Notes: generated from the sequence alone by a model not told the origin. A stretch of DNA of 15,162 bases from Acidimicrobiaceae bacterium (GCA_002722525.1 PBMJ01000032.1:1-15162); one strand, 5' to 3'; positions 1 to 7,137 are shown, counted from the first letter of the stretch. A program made the numbers and translations.

Positions 1-753
1 CATGATATCAATTACATAGCGCTATCAGGTGTGCTTGGAACGATTGGAAGAGAGGGGGAACCTCCAGTCCCTCCAGTAAACCTTGTAGGAGATTTTGGTG
101 GGGGAGGAATGCTCCTAGCTTTGGGAATCTGCGCTGCATTTGTTGAAGTCCAAACAAGTGGGGAAGGTCAGGTTGTAGATGCAGCTATGACTGATGGTTC
201 AGCTCTTTTAGCGACAATGATCCACACGTTTCTTTCTATGGGGGTATGGGGCGATCGTGGGACGAATATGCTTGATACCGGCGCCCCTTTCTACGATGTT
301 TACGAATGTGCTGATGGCGAATACATTTCATTAGGTTCTATCGAGCCGCAGTTCTATGCAGAACTTCTGAGAATAACTGGCCTTGATCAAGAAGAACTTC
401 CGAAACAGATGGATCGATCACAGTGGCCAAAGATGAAGTTGAAGATAGCTGAAACTATTCGCTCCAAGACACGTGACCAGTGGGTTGAACTGATGGAAGG
501 AACTGATGTTTGCTTTGCTCCAGTTCTTTCACCTTCAGAGGCATGTGCCCACCCCCACAATGTCGAACGTGAAACATTTGTTGAGGTAGCTGGGATTAAA
601 CAACCTGCACCGGCACCGAGATTCAGTCGAACTCCAGGAGTCATTGATGGGCCGCCACCTCACCCAGGCGAGCACACTGAAGAAGTTTTATCTAGCTGGG
701 GCTTTTCTGAAAATGAAATTCAGAATTTACGAAACATAGATGCTGTAAGGTAA
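1..753 (+). CDS. Alpha-methylacyl-CoA racemase (CoA-transferase family III), 5' end outside window
   Basis: This is a member of the CaiB/BaiF family III that most resembles AMACR/MCR racemases, which epimerise 2-methyl-branched acyl-CoA thioesters during branched-fatty-acid or sterol side-chain breakdown. The reading frame is open from base 1, so the gene begins upstream; 250 residues are visible, whereas mycobacterial MCR has about 360. The window opens exactly on the HDINYIALSG motif. Its His corresponds to MCR His126, and an Asp in GDFGGGG lies 30 residues later, the same spacing as His126/Asp156. A Glu in IEPQFY sits where MCR has Glu241. The catalytic set is therefore present. The first in-frame GTG (base 31) is internal and not the true start. 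A formyl-CoA or other acyl-CoA transferase is less likely given the His/Asp pair. The next gene follows after 74 bp on the same strand. Confidence 0.85.
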   Translation, partial: HDINYIALSGVLGTIGREGEPPVPPVNLVGDFGGGGMLLALGICAAFVEVQTSGEGQVVDAAMTDGSALLATMIHTFLSMGVWGDRGTNMLDTGAPFYDVYECADGEYISLGSIEPQFYAELLRITGLDQEELPKQMDRSQWPKMKLKIAETIRSKTRDQWVELMEGTDVCFAPVLSPSEACAHPHNVERETFVEVAGIKQPAPAPRFSRTPGVIDGPPPHPGEHTEEVLSSWGFSENEIQNLRNIDAVR

Positions 754-827
754 GAATTTCTGTCTTTTGGCTCGACCAACTGCTGTTCAACTCTTGCTTT
801 CAGATTTTCTAGTGCCATGATTGTTGT

Positions 828-1154
828 ATGACAGTGATTAAAATTAATGCAATAACAGTTCCTTCAGAACATGGTGAAGAAGTAGCAAGGCGGTTTGCAG
901 ACCGAGTTAATTCCGTTGATGATGCTCCAGGGTTTCAAGGTTTTGAACTCCTCCGACCTGATGATGAAAGGAGCCAATGGCTAGTAGTTACGCGATGGGC
1001 TGATGATGCATCATTTGAAGCTTGGCGGAACTCAGACCAAGCCGCCCATGCCCATCAGTCGCCATCTGGAGAGAAACCTCCAAAACATCTCGGATTGTCA
1101 GCGGAACTTTGGCATTATGTCGTTGAAGTATCCTCTTCAGGAAATACAGGGTGA
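828..1154 (+). CDS. mhuD: MhuD/IsdG-like heme-degrading monooxygenase (ABM fold)
   Basis: This 108-residue protein has the antibiotic-biosynthesis-monooxygenase fold and aligns along its length with my recollection of M. tuberculosis MhuD (105 residues), a cytosolic enzyme that opens heme to release iron. Shared blocks are VIKINAI at the N-terminus, PGFQGFELLRP (residues 34-44), VVTRW, and the AW followed by AAHA (65-75). The three residues important in MhuD are kept: Asn7 and Trp66 at identical numbers, and His74 (MhuD His75, with one residue deleted between). That makes heme degradation the best call, above a generic ABM quinol monooxygenase. The product (mycobilin, biliverdin or staphylobilin type) cannot be read from sequence. 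No Shine-Dalgarno is visible. A CATGAT box six bases before the ATG could give a near-leaderless transcript. The stop codon overlaps the next gene's start. Confidence 0.78.
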   Translation: MTVIKINAITVPSEHGEEVARRFADRVNSVDDAPGFQGFELLRPDDERSQWLVVTRWADDASFEAWRNSDQAAHAHQSPSGEKPPKHLGLSAELWHYVVEVSSSGNTG

Positions 1155-1525
1155 CCCTTCTCCTAACTATTCGTGAGGCTCATACAGCCTTTGCCTTCGT
1201 AGTTATTTTCTCAAATGCGCTAGCTGCACTTCTAGCCTTTGTTGTTAATAAAACTGGAGTCTATGGAGGTCGCCCGTTTTGGCTTTATATAGCCTTGGCC
1301 CAAACTACGGTCTTTATTCAGGCAATTCTTGGAGTTGCGTTACAGTCCGATGAAAATTTACCGCCGAGAGATTTCCATTATTTGTATGGGTTCTCAATGA
1401 TTGTTTTTGTGGCTTTGCTTTATGGGTATAAGACACAAGTTGGAGAAAAGCGCTATCTCCTGTATGGGTTTGGGAGTCTTTTTATTATGGGATTGGGAAT
1501 TCGGGCATTTTTTATCGGGGTTTAG
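1151..1525 (+). CDS. Four-helix membrane protein, translationally coupled to mhuD
   Basis: I do not recognise this 124-residue protein as a named family. It is an integral membrane protein with four hydrophobic segments at about residues 12-32, 43-64, 76-93 and 102-123, joined by short polar loops and ending on the last helix. The GTG start sits in a GTGA overlap with the upstream mhuD-like stop, so the two are probably translated together. His11 lies at the start of helix 1 and His76 at the start of helix 3 (motif DFHYLYG). Paired histidines in small four-helix bundles bind heme in cytochrome b561, CtaA and CopD-type proteins. Together with its heme-degrading partner this makes a heme-binding or heme-passing role attractive, but that is inference. 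No signal peptide or catalytic motif is visible. Confidence 0.72.
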   Translation: MTLLLTIREAHTAFAFVVIFSNALAALLAFVVNKTGVYGGRPFWLYIALAQTTVFIQAILGVALQSDENLPPRDFHYLYGFSMIVFVALLYGYKTQVGEKRYLLYGFGSLFIMGLGIRAFFIGV

Positions 1526-1588
1526 TATGCGGGAGCAATCGCATTACATTAAAGTTCTGATTTTTAACTTCTACTGGCAGACTTAAGT

Positions 1589-2605
1589 ATGGAGAAATTT
1601 ACTCTAGTAACTGGTGGCACAGGATATATCGGCAGCCATACTTCTGTTGCGTTAATGGAGGCTGGATATCAGGTTGTGATTGTCGATAATCTTGTAAATT
1701 CTTCCAAAAAAATCTTGTCCCGAATTGAACAAATTACAGGATCAGCGCCGGTTTTTATTGAAGCAGACCTTCGGGACACTTCGACAATCATCGAAATATT
1801 CAGCGATTATCCAATTACTTCAGTTGTCCATTTTGCTGGGCTTAAGGCAGTAGGAGAATCAGTAGAGGAACCAGTTAAATATTATGATAATAATCTTGGT
1901 TCAACGCTCAGCCTGCTAGATGCTATGGCCTTATCTGAAGTATCAACGCTAGTTTTCTCATCTTCTGCAACCGTTTATTCATCCTCTGAGATTGCACCAT
2001 TTGATGAAGCAGCAGAACTCGGTCCGACAAACCCCTATGGGATGTCAAAATATTTTATAGAACAAATACTTTCGGATATTGCCTTAGGAGATGATGAGTG
2101 GAGCATCGGTCTTCTTCGTTACTTCAATCCGATTGGAGCTCACCCAACAGGGTTAATTGGAGAAATGCCAACTGGAATTCCAAATAATCTTGTGCCATAT
2201 ATCATGCAGGTTGCATTTGAGAAACTAGAGAAACTCTTCATTTTCGGAGATGACTACGAAACGCCGGATGGAACATGTATTCGGGACTATATTCATGTCG
2301 TTGATCTAGCCCGAGGACATTTGGCTGCCCTTCAATTTTTAGAAGATGCAAACGGTAGTCATGTATGGAACCTTGGAACAGGTAAGGGTTCGTCCGTTCT
2401 TGAGCTGGTCAAGATGGTAGAGGAAGTTGTCGGAAAGCCTATTCCTAGGGAAGTTGTGGGAAGACGGAGCGGGGATATTCCGGTCGTCTTTGCAGATGTA
2501 GAGAAGGCTTTAAATGAGCTTTCTTGGAGAGCGGAGAACACGCTTATGCAAATGTGTGTGGACCATTGGAATTGGCAACGGCAAAATCCTGATGGGTACC
2601 AGTAA
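1589..2605 (+). CDS. galE: UDP-glucose 4-epimerase
   Basis: This cytosolic NAD-dependent enzyme of the extended SDR superfamily interconverts UDP-glucose and UDP-galactose, supplying galactose for cell-surface glycans or the Leloir pathway. The protein has 338 residues, the length of E. coli GalE. The Rossmann glycine motif TGGTGYIGSH lies at residues 8-17. HFAGLKAVGESV (81-92) follows, then the catalytic serine region SSSATVY (124-130) and the YxxxK pair Tyr150/Lys154, matching the E. coli Ser124/Tyr149/Lys153 region. LRYFNPIGAHP and the substrate-side GTCIRDYIHVVDLA also match GalE. No other sugar-nucleotide genes are nearby, so the donor pathway is not shown. The gene ends 6 bp from the convergent oxidase gene, with no room for a dedicated terminator. 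No clear Shine-Dalgarno precedes the ATG. Confidence 0.93.
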   Translation: MEKFTLVTGGTGYIGSHTSVALMEAGYQVVIVDNLVNSSKKILSRIEQITGSAPVFIEADLRDTSTIIEIFSDYPITSVVHFAGLKAVGESVEEPVKYYDNNLGSTLSLLDAMALSEVSTLVFSSSATVYSSSEIAPFDEAAELGPTNPYGMSKYFIEQILSDIALGDDEWSIGLLRYFNPIGAHPTGLIGEMPTGIPNNLVPYIMQVAFEKLEKLFIFGDDYETPDGTCIRDYIHVVDLARGHLAALQFLEDANGSHVWNLGTGKGSSVLELVKMVEEVVGKPIPREVVGRRSGDIPVVFADVEKALNELSWRAENTLMQMCVDHWNWQRQNPDGYQ

Positions 2606-2611
2606 TTTCCT

Positions 2612-3910
2612 TTAATCCCTAAGAACTCGATCGAGATAAGGGGTTGAGAAGTGGCCATCCGGATCTAGTCTTTCAAGAGCTAATTGAAACTTATTCCATT
2701 CAGGATAAAGAGACGACAGGTCTTCGCTGGTTCGGGTATGCATTTTTCCCCAATGCGGTCGTCCGTCATACGTCTTCATAATATTTTCGACCAGCTGGAA
2801 ATATGGGTCGATGGGTGTGTCTCTGTAAACGTGTACTGCAATGTATCCTGACTCTCGCCCATATGCTGGTGAAAGAGGAATCTCATCAGCTCCGAGCACT
2901 CTAACCTCAATCGGGAATGTTATTGGCCGACCCAACTTGTTAGTTGCTTCGCGCACTTTTTGAAAGGCTTCCAAGAGGTAGTTCAACGGTACGGCGTATT
3001 CCATTTCTATGAAACGTACCCGACGTTTTGAGCAGAATACCTTATAACTTGGCGCCACATAGGAGATCTTCCTTTCGTGGGAGATTTGTTTTTCTAGCAC
3101 CTTTTGTGCACGGTTAGGGAAGAATTTCGCGTACTTGTTAATAAGGTCAAACCCACCGTTTGCTATTACCTCATCACTTAAGAAGGCTTTGTATGGGTTT
3201 CGGTAGCTTGGTGGATCTTCTGATTTAGAGTTAACTTTTAGTGTTCCGACCTTTGTATGTGGGAACCAAAAAAATTCTGTATGGTCTGATGTTCTAATAG
3301 CGTCGGTGAAAAGATCAAGCACATTTTCGATATGAGTTGTTTGCTCGATAGCTCGTAAATGAAATGCAAGGACGCATTGGAGAGTTATCTCTACAATGAT
3401 TCCTAGCGAGCCAAGACTTACTCTGGCGACTTCAAAGAGCTCCTGATTTTGGGAAGCGGAGCATTCTAGGGTTCCTCCATCTCCGGTAATGATCTTTAAT
3501 CCAATTACAGCTTGGCTAATTGAGTGATAGTTCAGCCCAGTTCCGTGAGTTCCTGTACTAATTGCGCCTGCTAGACTTTGACAGTCGATATCGCCGAGAT
3601 TCGGTAGTGCTAACCCAAGAGATTCGAGTTTTTTATTTAAGTCGGAAAGACGTATTCCGGCACCCACGGTTACTTGCAGCTTCTGTGGATCTACCTTGGT
3701 AATGGAATTAAAATTACTTAGATCAATCATTATTCCCTCTGTGGGACAGAGCGGGCTGAAACTATGGCCAGCTCCTACCGCACGAACCTTTTTTCTTTTT
3801 GCAACTCCAAGGCAAACTAGTTTCGCTACTTCGTCATGGGTGTTTGGACGCGCAAGCTGCTCAGGAGCGCATCTCTGATTTCTACCCCAGTTCACCCATG
3901 AATTTCTCAT
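2612..3910 (-). CDS. FAD-linked aldonolactone/alditol oxidase family protein (ALO/GulDH/AldO-like)
   Basis: This is a vanillyl-alcohol-oxidase-superfamily flavoprotein with an N-terminal FAD-binding domain (about residues 15-180) and a C-terminal ALO domain. VGAGHSFSP (45-53) holds His49, the usual site of covalent FAD attachment in this family. GTHGTG (120-125) is the second FAD loop. In the catalytic domain E335 and R337 (PIEVR), His360 (AVHVYR) and Lys389 (HWGK) match the Glu/Arg/His/Lys set known from alditol oxidase. Likely substrates are sugar lactones (gulono-, galactono- or arabinonolactone) or alditols; sequence alone does not choose. The ATG at 3910 is preferred over the in-frame TTG at 3913 because AAGGAG sits 6 bases before it, giving 432 residues. 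It is the last gene of the pckA operon, 27 bp after the PLP enzyme. Confidence 0.85.
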   Translation of the reverse strand: MRNSWVNWGRNQRCAPEQLARPNTHDEVAKLVCLGVAKRKKVRAVGAGHSFSPLCPTEGIMIDLSNFNSITKVDPQKLQVTVGAGIRLSDLNKKLESLGLALPNLGDIDCQSLAGAISTGTHGTGLNYHSISQAVIGLKIITGDGGTLECSASQNQELFEVARVSLGSLGIIVEITLQCVLAFHLRAIEQTTHIENVLDLFTDAIRTSDHTEFFWFPHTKVGTLKVNSKSEDPPSYRNPYKAFLSDEVIANGGFDLINKYAKFFPNRAQKVLEKQISHERKISYVAPSYKVFCSKRRVRFIEMEYAVPLNYLLEAFQKVREATNKLGRPITFPIEVRVLGADEIPLSPAYGRESGYIAVHVYRDTPIDPYFQLVENIMKTYDGRPHWGKMHTRTSEDLSSLYPEWNKFQLALERLDPDGHFSTPYLDRVLRD

Positions 3911-3916
3911 CAAATT

Positions 3917-3922
3917 CTCCTT
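3917..3922 (-). promoter_or_regulatory. Shine-Dalgarno of the lactone/alditol oxidase gene
   Basis: On the minus strand AAGGAG is followed by six bases and ATG (3910-3908). The adjacent TTG one codon upstream would be only 3 bases from it. The site decides the start and lies in the 27-bp gap after the upstream gene, so the gene can be translated from a shared mRNA. Confidence 0.75.
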
Positions 3923-3937
3923 CTCTTTGAGGAACTA

Positions 3938-4969
3938 CTACCACCCTCGTAGGTCTACAGGCCACTCATCAATAAGTTTGTTTCCCTCAAACGCCAGCAT
4001 TCTCTCATGCTTAGCGATTGTCGGGTCGACATGTGCGGGGGAGAGAAATAGGTGGTCGCCGACTTTCCAGCTTACTTTTTCTTGTCCTTTTAGAGGGTAT
4101 AAGGTCGTATGCTCGTCCGAGCAGAATCCAACAATTCCACCTTCAACCGATGGGTTGCCGTGATCCATTCCAAGCGCTTTCAGTCCGGCATCCACAACAG
4201 CCCAGCTACGATCAGGAGAAACCGAAATCACTTTTGAAACTACATAAAGGCACTCCAAAAATGGTAACCCTAGTTTTGCATACTCAGTGTCCATAAATAG
4301 GTATGAGCCAGCTTGAATCTCAGTCGCCCAGCTATTTATATCAAAGGTTCCTGTTCCACCAGCTGAAACTATTGGCCCTCCTACATCTGTGTGGGCTTCC
4401 AATAGGATCCTCATAGAGTCTTTCACCATTGCAGCCTGGACTTTTCTGTCAGTGGCCATCATCAGGTGCCCTTCATAACCCATTACTCCCCGAACGTTTA
4501 ATCCTCTGCTTCTTGCATACTTAGCTAGACTTCCAGCATCTGATGCAGCACAACCACACCTCCTCAAACCAACGTTGACATCTACTAAAACGTTGTTTAC
4601 ACCTCCATCAACAGCGGCGTCGATAGTTTCTTTAGAATCAACGGCGATAGTGATTTTGGCTCCTGTTTCTGCGACGGCTCCTAGCCGACGAGCATCCAAG
4701 ACTTCGTTGGCTAGCAAGAGGTCATCACCCAATCCGGCTGCTGCCATTCCTTCTATCTCCTTGACTGTTGCGCAACAAAAAGCAACATGTCCGGCATTGT
4801 GAAGTCGTTTCGCTACAGATGTTGATTTAAACGCCTTTACATGCGGTCGAAGTGCCGTACCCGGTAGGGCACGTGACATCTTTGAAAGATTAGATTCAAA
4901 TGTCGGTAGATCAACTCTTAAATACGGCGTTGTTTGATGTTCTAAGTCACTCACAGTGCCACCATACAT
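3938..4969 (-). CDS. D-threonine aldolase / D-serine dehydratase-like PLP enzyme
   Basis: This is an alanine-racemase-fold (type III) PLP enzyme of the DSD1/D-threonine aldolase family; it probably cleaves or dehydrates D-3-hydroxy amino acids. The N-terminal barrel begins TPYLRVDLPTFESNL. RPHVKAFKS (41-49) contains Lys45, the Schiff-base lysine of the PHxKxxK motif. The middle has MGYEGHLM and VSAGGTGTFD (phosphate-binding loop). The C-terminal domain has DAGLKALGMDHG and the metal motif SPAHVDPT with His313 and Asp315. The His-x-Asp pair matches the Mn-binding His347/Asp349 of Alcaligenes D-threonine aldolase, whereas the chicken D-serine dehydratase Zn site is His-x-Cys, which favours aldolase. 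At 343 residues it is slightly short for the family. The ATG lacks a clear ribosome site; an in-frame GTG at codon 6 is an alternative. It lies 64 bp after pckA. Confidence 0.82.
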   Translation of the reverse strand: MYGGTVSDLEHQTTPYLRVDLPTFESNLSKMSRALPGTALRPHVKAFKSTSVAKRLHNAGHVAFCCATVKEIEGMAAAGLGDDLLLANEVLDARRLGAVAETGAKITIAVDSKETIDAAVDGGVNNVLVDVNVGLRRCGCAASDAGSLAKYARSRGLNVRGVMGYEGHLMMATDRKVQAAMVKDSMRILLEAHTDVGGPIVSAGGTGTFDINSWATEIQAGSYLFMDTEYAKLGLPFLECLYVVSKVISVSPDRSWAVVDAGLKALGMDHGNPSVEGGIVGFCSDEHTTLYPLKGQEKVSWKVGDHLFLSPAHVDPTIAKHERMLAFEGNKLIDEWPVDLRGW

Positions 4970-5033
4970 TCATCACGATGACCCTGCATAGAGCTTTAAC
5001 TAGAGAGGGCATCTCTATCGAGTATTTGGTTGT

Positions 5034-6704
5034 TTACATAACCTCTGAAATGCCGAGGCTTTCAAAGCCACTCTCGACGTAATTTTTCCTAAACATATCT
5101 CTAAGTTTTAACGCCTGTTGATCGTATGCTTCCACGTCTTCCCATGTTGATCTAGGGTCAAGAATCTCATCGGGGACATTAGGACAGCTCATTGGCATAC
5201 GAAGATTTAGAATTGGTTGAGTTTCTAATTCAGCGTCGTCAAAAACACCTGAAAGTGCAGAGTCCAAAAGAGCACGGGTGTACTTCAAGGACATTCTTTC
5301 TCCCACCCCATAGGGGCCTCCACTCCAGCCGGTATTCAATAGAATGCATCGAGTATCGTGCTCCTGCATGCGCTTAGCTAAAAGGCTCGCATACACATGA
5401 GGTTTCTGAGACATAAATGGATCTCCGAAACATGCTGAAAAGGTTGCTTGAGGTTCAGTTATGCCAACCTCAGTTCCAGCTAATTTAGAAGTAAATCCAG
5501 TTACAAAATGATACATAACTTCCTCAGCGCTGAGAATCGAGACTGGAGGGAGCACGCCAAATGCATCTGCTGTCAACAAGACAATTGTTTCAGGGTGCGG
5601 CCCTTTCGCCCCTTCAGCAACTCCAGGGTTGCAGGTTAGTGGATACGCAAATCTTGTATTTTCCGTTCTTGATCCATCATTCAAGTCAAATTCTTGGGGG
5701 TTTGTGTCTTCGATAGCTTTTCCGGAAACTGGTGGGACATTTTCGATCAGTGTCCCTTTCATACTGAGGGCTGCAGCAATAACAGGTTCTGCTTCCTTAT
5801 CTAAATCAATAAGTTTGGCATAACATCCATCTTCAAAATTCGACACACCAGTGTCGGTCCAAACATGCTCATCATCTCCGATAAGTAAGCGTTCTGGGTC
5901 GGCTGAAAGAGTTGTCTTCCCTGTGCCGGAAAGGCCAAACAAAATGGCACTGTCCGAATCATCACCAACGTTTGCTGAACAATGCATAGAAAGCTGGCCT
6001 TTAGCTGGGAGGACGTAATTCATTACTGTAAACATTGTTTTCTTATTCACTCCGCAATAGTCAGCTGGACCCACTACGAGAGCGACACGTTTTTCAATAT
6101 CCATAATGACAGCGCGATTAGATTTCGTTCCATCCCTTTTAGGTTCAGCGAGGAATGATGGAACATTTAAGATTGTCCATCCGGATTCCATACGGTCGGA
6201 GTCATCTCTTACGCTCTTCGGGAACATAATGTTACAGAAGTAGGCGTGCGTGGCATATTCACCAATAAAGCGGTATGGTTCAGAAAATTCTGGATCCCAT
6301 CCACAAAAAACATCGGTGACATATAGCGCTGCTTCTTTCTGATTAAGGTGATCCACAACCCTTGGGAGTAGTTCGTCAAACTTTTCCGGAGGAAACTGTG
6401 CAAAGCCTTTTTTCCACCAAACTGTGTCTATTACGCTCTCCCTAGCGACTGCAAAAGTATCGGTGACTGGTCGACCCGTGCATGATGGGTCTGTGAAATA
6501 AACGAGAGGCCCATCTACACCTAAGGCCGTTTGGAAGGCTTTCTGTTGATTGGAATCTCCATTTGAATCGACTCTTCCTCTGTCATTCTCTATTGCTGCA
6601 AAAAATAGCTCGTCTTGGCTAAGGCCATATTTTAGAGAGACAGTATCTAGGCTAAATTGCTCGTGCAATTCTGCTGATAAGTTTCGCTGGGGGTTATTTG
6701 TCAT
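5034..6704 (-). CDS. pckA: Phosphoenolpyruvate carboxykinase (ATP)
   Basis: Catalyses oxaloacetate + ATP to PEP + CO2 + ADP in the cytosol, the entry step of gluconeogenesis from TCA intermediates. The 556 residues compare with 540 in E. coli. Catalytic residues line up with E. coli numbering: Arg78 (R65), Tyr216 (Y207), Lys221/Lys222 (K212/K213), His241 in SMHCSANVG (H232), the P-loop GLSGTGKTT at 257-265, LIGDDEH with Asp277/Asp278, and Arg351 in TENTR (R333). TADAFGVLPPVS and GITEP are also family signatures. Two otherwise well-kept stretches differ: the segment after Arg78 reads PVTDT instead of SPKDK, and GEMKK reads GVNKK. A strong GGAGG lies 6 bases before ATG. It is the second gene of a four-gene minus-strand operon, 34 bp after the cold-shock-like gene. 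Confidence 0.92.
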   Translation of the reverse strand: MTNNPQRNLSAELHEQFSLDTVSLKYGLSQDELFFAAIENDRGRVDSNGDSNQQKAFQTALGVDGPLVYFTDPSCTGRPVTDTFAVARESVIDTVWWKKGFAQFPPEKFDELLPRVVDHLNQKEAALYVTDVFCGWDPEFSEPYRFIGEYATHAYFCNIMFPKSVRDDSDRMESGWTILNVPSFLAEPKRDGTKSNRAVIMDIEKRVALVVGPADYCGVNKKTMFTVMNYVLPAKGQLSMHCSANVGDDSDSAILFGLSGTGKTTLSADPERLLIGDDEHVWTDTGVSNFEDGCYAKLIDLDKEAEPVIAAALSMKGTLIENVPPVSGKAIEDTNPQEFDLNDGSRTENTRFAYPLTCNPGVAEGAKGPHPETIVLLTADAFGVLPPVSILSAEEVMYHFVTGFTSKLAGTEVGITEPQATFSACFGDPFMSQKPHVYASLLAKRMQEHDTRCILLNTGWSGGPYGVGERMSLKYTRALLDSALSGVFDDAELETQPILNLRMPMSCPNVPDEILDPRSTWEDVEAYDQQALKLRDMFRKNYVESGFESLGISEVM

Positions 6705-6710
6705 TTGCTT

Positions 6711-6715
6711 CCTCC
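6711..6715 (-). promoter_or_regulatory. Shine-Dalgarno of pckA
   Basis: GGAGG on the minus strand is spaced 6 bases from the ATG at 6704. It lies within the 34-bp gap after the cold-shock-like gene, supporting the start and a shared transcript. Confidence 0.75.
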
Positions 6716-6738
6716 GGCTGGGATGCCAATTTCAGAAC

Positions 6739-6966
6739 CTATTGCAGGAAATCTGGAGTTCCCATATCAACCTCAGACCCAAGTCGTAAATTTGTCGCAA
6801 GCCCGCTATCTTCAAGGTCAAATATGACCCTTTGTCCCTGACGAAGCATCCGAAAGATTGAACCTTCGAGGGCAGTGGGAGCTAGTTCATATTCAATAAA
6901 GTCTCTTTCAGACATGACAACACCATCTTTGGTGTTTGGATCATAAGACTTAATTACTCCCTGCAT
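6739..6966 (-). CDS. Small cold-shock-domain-like protein, degenerate RNA-binding motifs
   Basis: This 75-residue protein aligns end to end with CspA-type cold-shock domains: start MQGVIKSYDP (like GTVKWFN), then TALEGSIFRMLRQGQRVIFDLED (35-57), close to the Csp segment SGFRSLKEGQRVEFEV. The two RNA-contacting motifs are altered: RNP1 (KGFGFI in CspA) reads KDGVVM at residues 13-18, and RNP2 (VFVHF) reads IEYEL at 24-28, so the stacking aromatics are missing. A C-terminal extension, LRLGSEVDMGTPDF, follows the fold. It may be an OB-fold protein with changed nucleic-acid or protein partners. It is the promoter-proximal gene of the pckA operon, with AGGAG 6 bases before the ATG. The fold assignment is by eye; the role is unknown. 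Confidence 0.72.
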   Translation of the reverse strand: MQGVIKSYDPNTKDGVVMSERDFIEYELAPTALEGSIFRMLRQGQRVIFDLEDSGLATNLRLGSEVDMGTPDFLQ

Positions 6967-6972
6967 AGAGCT

Positions 6973-6977
6973 CTCCT
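6973..6977 (-). promoter_or_regulatory. Shine-Dalgarno of the cold-shock-like gene
   Basis: AGGAG on the minus strand lies 6 bases before the ATG at 6966, indicating a leadered mRNA for the pckA operon, unlike several right-hand genes. Confidence 0.7.
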
Positions 6978-7123
6978 ATACTCCGGTTGTTACCTTAACG
7001 GATCATCCAAGAATATACGATTGGTCCCTAAAGAGACGAACCAAAGAGACTTTCGTTAAATTTTGATGAAATTTTTATTGTAAGTAGATCTATGAGATTT
7101 CGCTGCGCTGGCAATCTTGTGAG

Positions 7124-7129
7124 TAGTAT
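7124..7129 (+). promoter_or_regulatory. Possible -10 box (TAGTAT) for leaderless fakA mRNA
   Basis: TAGTAT keeps the key T1, A2 and T6 of the -10 consensus and ends 8 bases before the GTG start. No Shine-Dalgarno is visible before that GTG. This spacing would put transcription start at or near the start codon. No good -35 is seen. Confidence 0.35.
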
Positions 7130-7137
7130 CTGATTTC

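Larger units (their letters stand above)
6967..7137. promoter_or_regulatory. Divergent promoter region between pckA operon and fakA/recG block
   Basis: These 171 bp hold no gene and must contain promoters in both directions. For the minus strand a TATATT box (7017 to 7012) would give a leader of about 40 bases carrying the AGGAG site; its -35 is poor. For the plus strand a TAGTAT box (7124-7129) lies 8 bases before the GTG of fakA. Between them are two copies of AAAGAGAC (7030-7037 and 7043-7050, 13-bp period) and two AAATTTT-type tracts (7058-7064 and 7069-7076), possible regulator or UP-element-like sequences. All sites are by eye. Confidence 0.5.

Noticed and set aside
1401..1586. 61-codon plus-strand frame overlapping the four-helix membrane gene
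   Set aside because: It lies mainly inside the membrane-protein gene in another frame, with no domain, no ribosome site and no start signal.
4018..4296. 92-codon plus-strand frame opposite the PLP enzyme gene
   Set aside because: It is a shadow of a gene with intact catalytic motifs on the other strand; no independent support.
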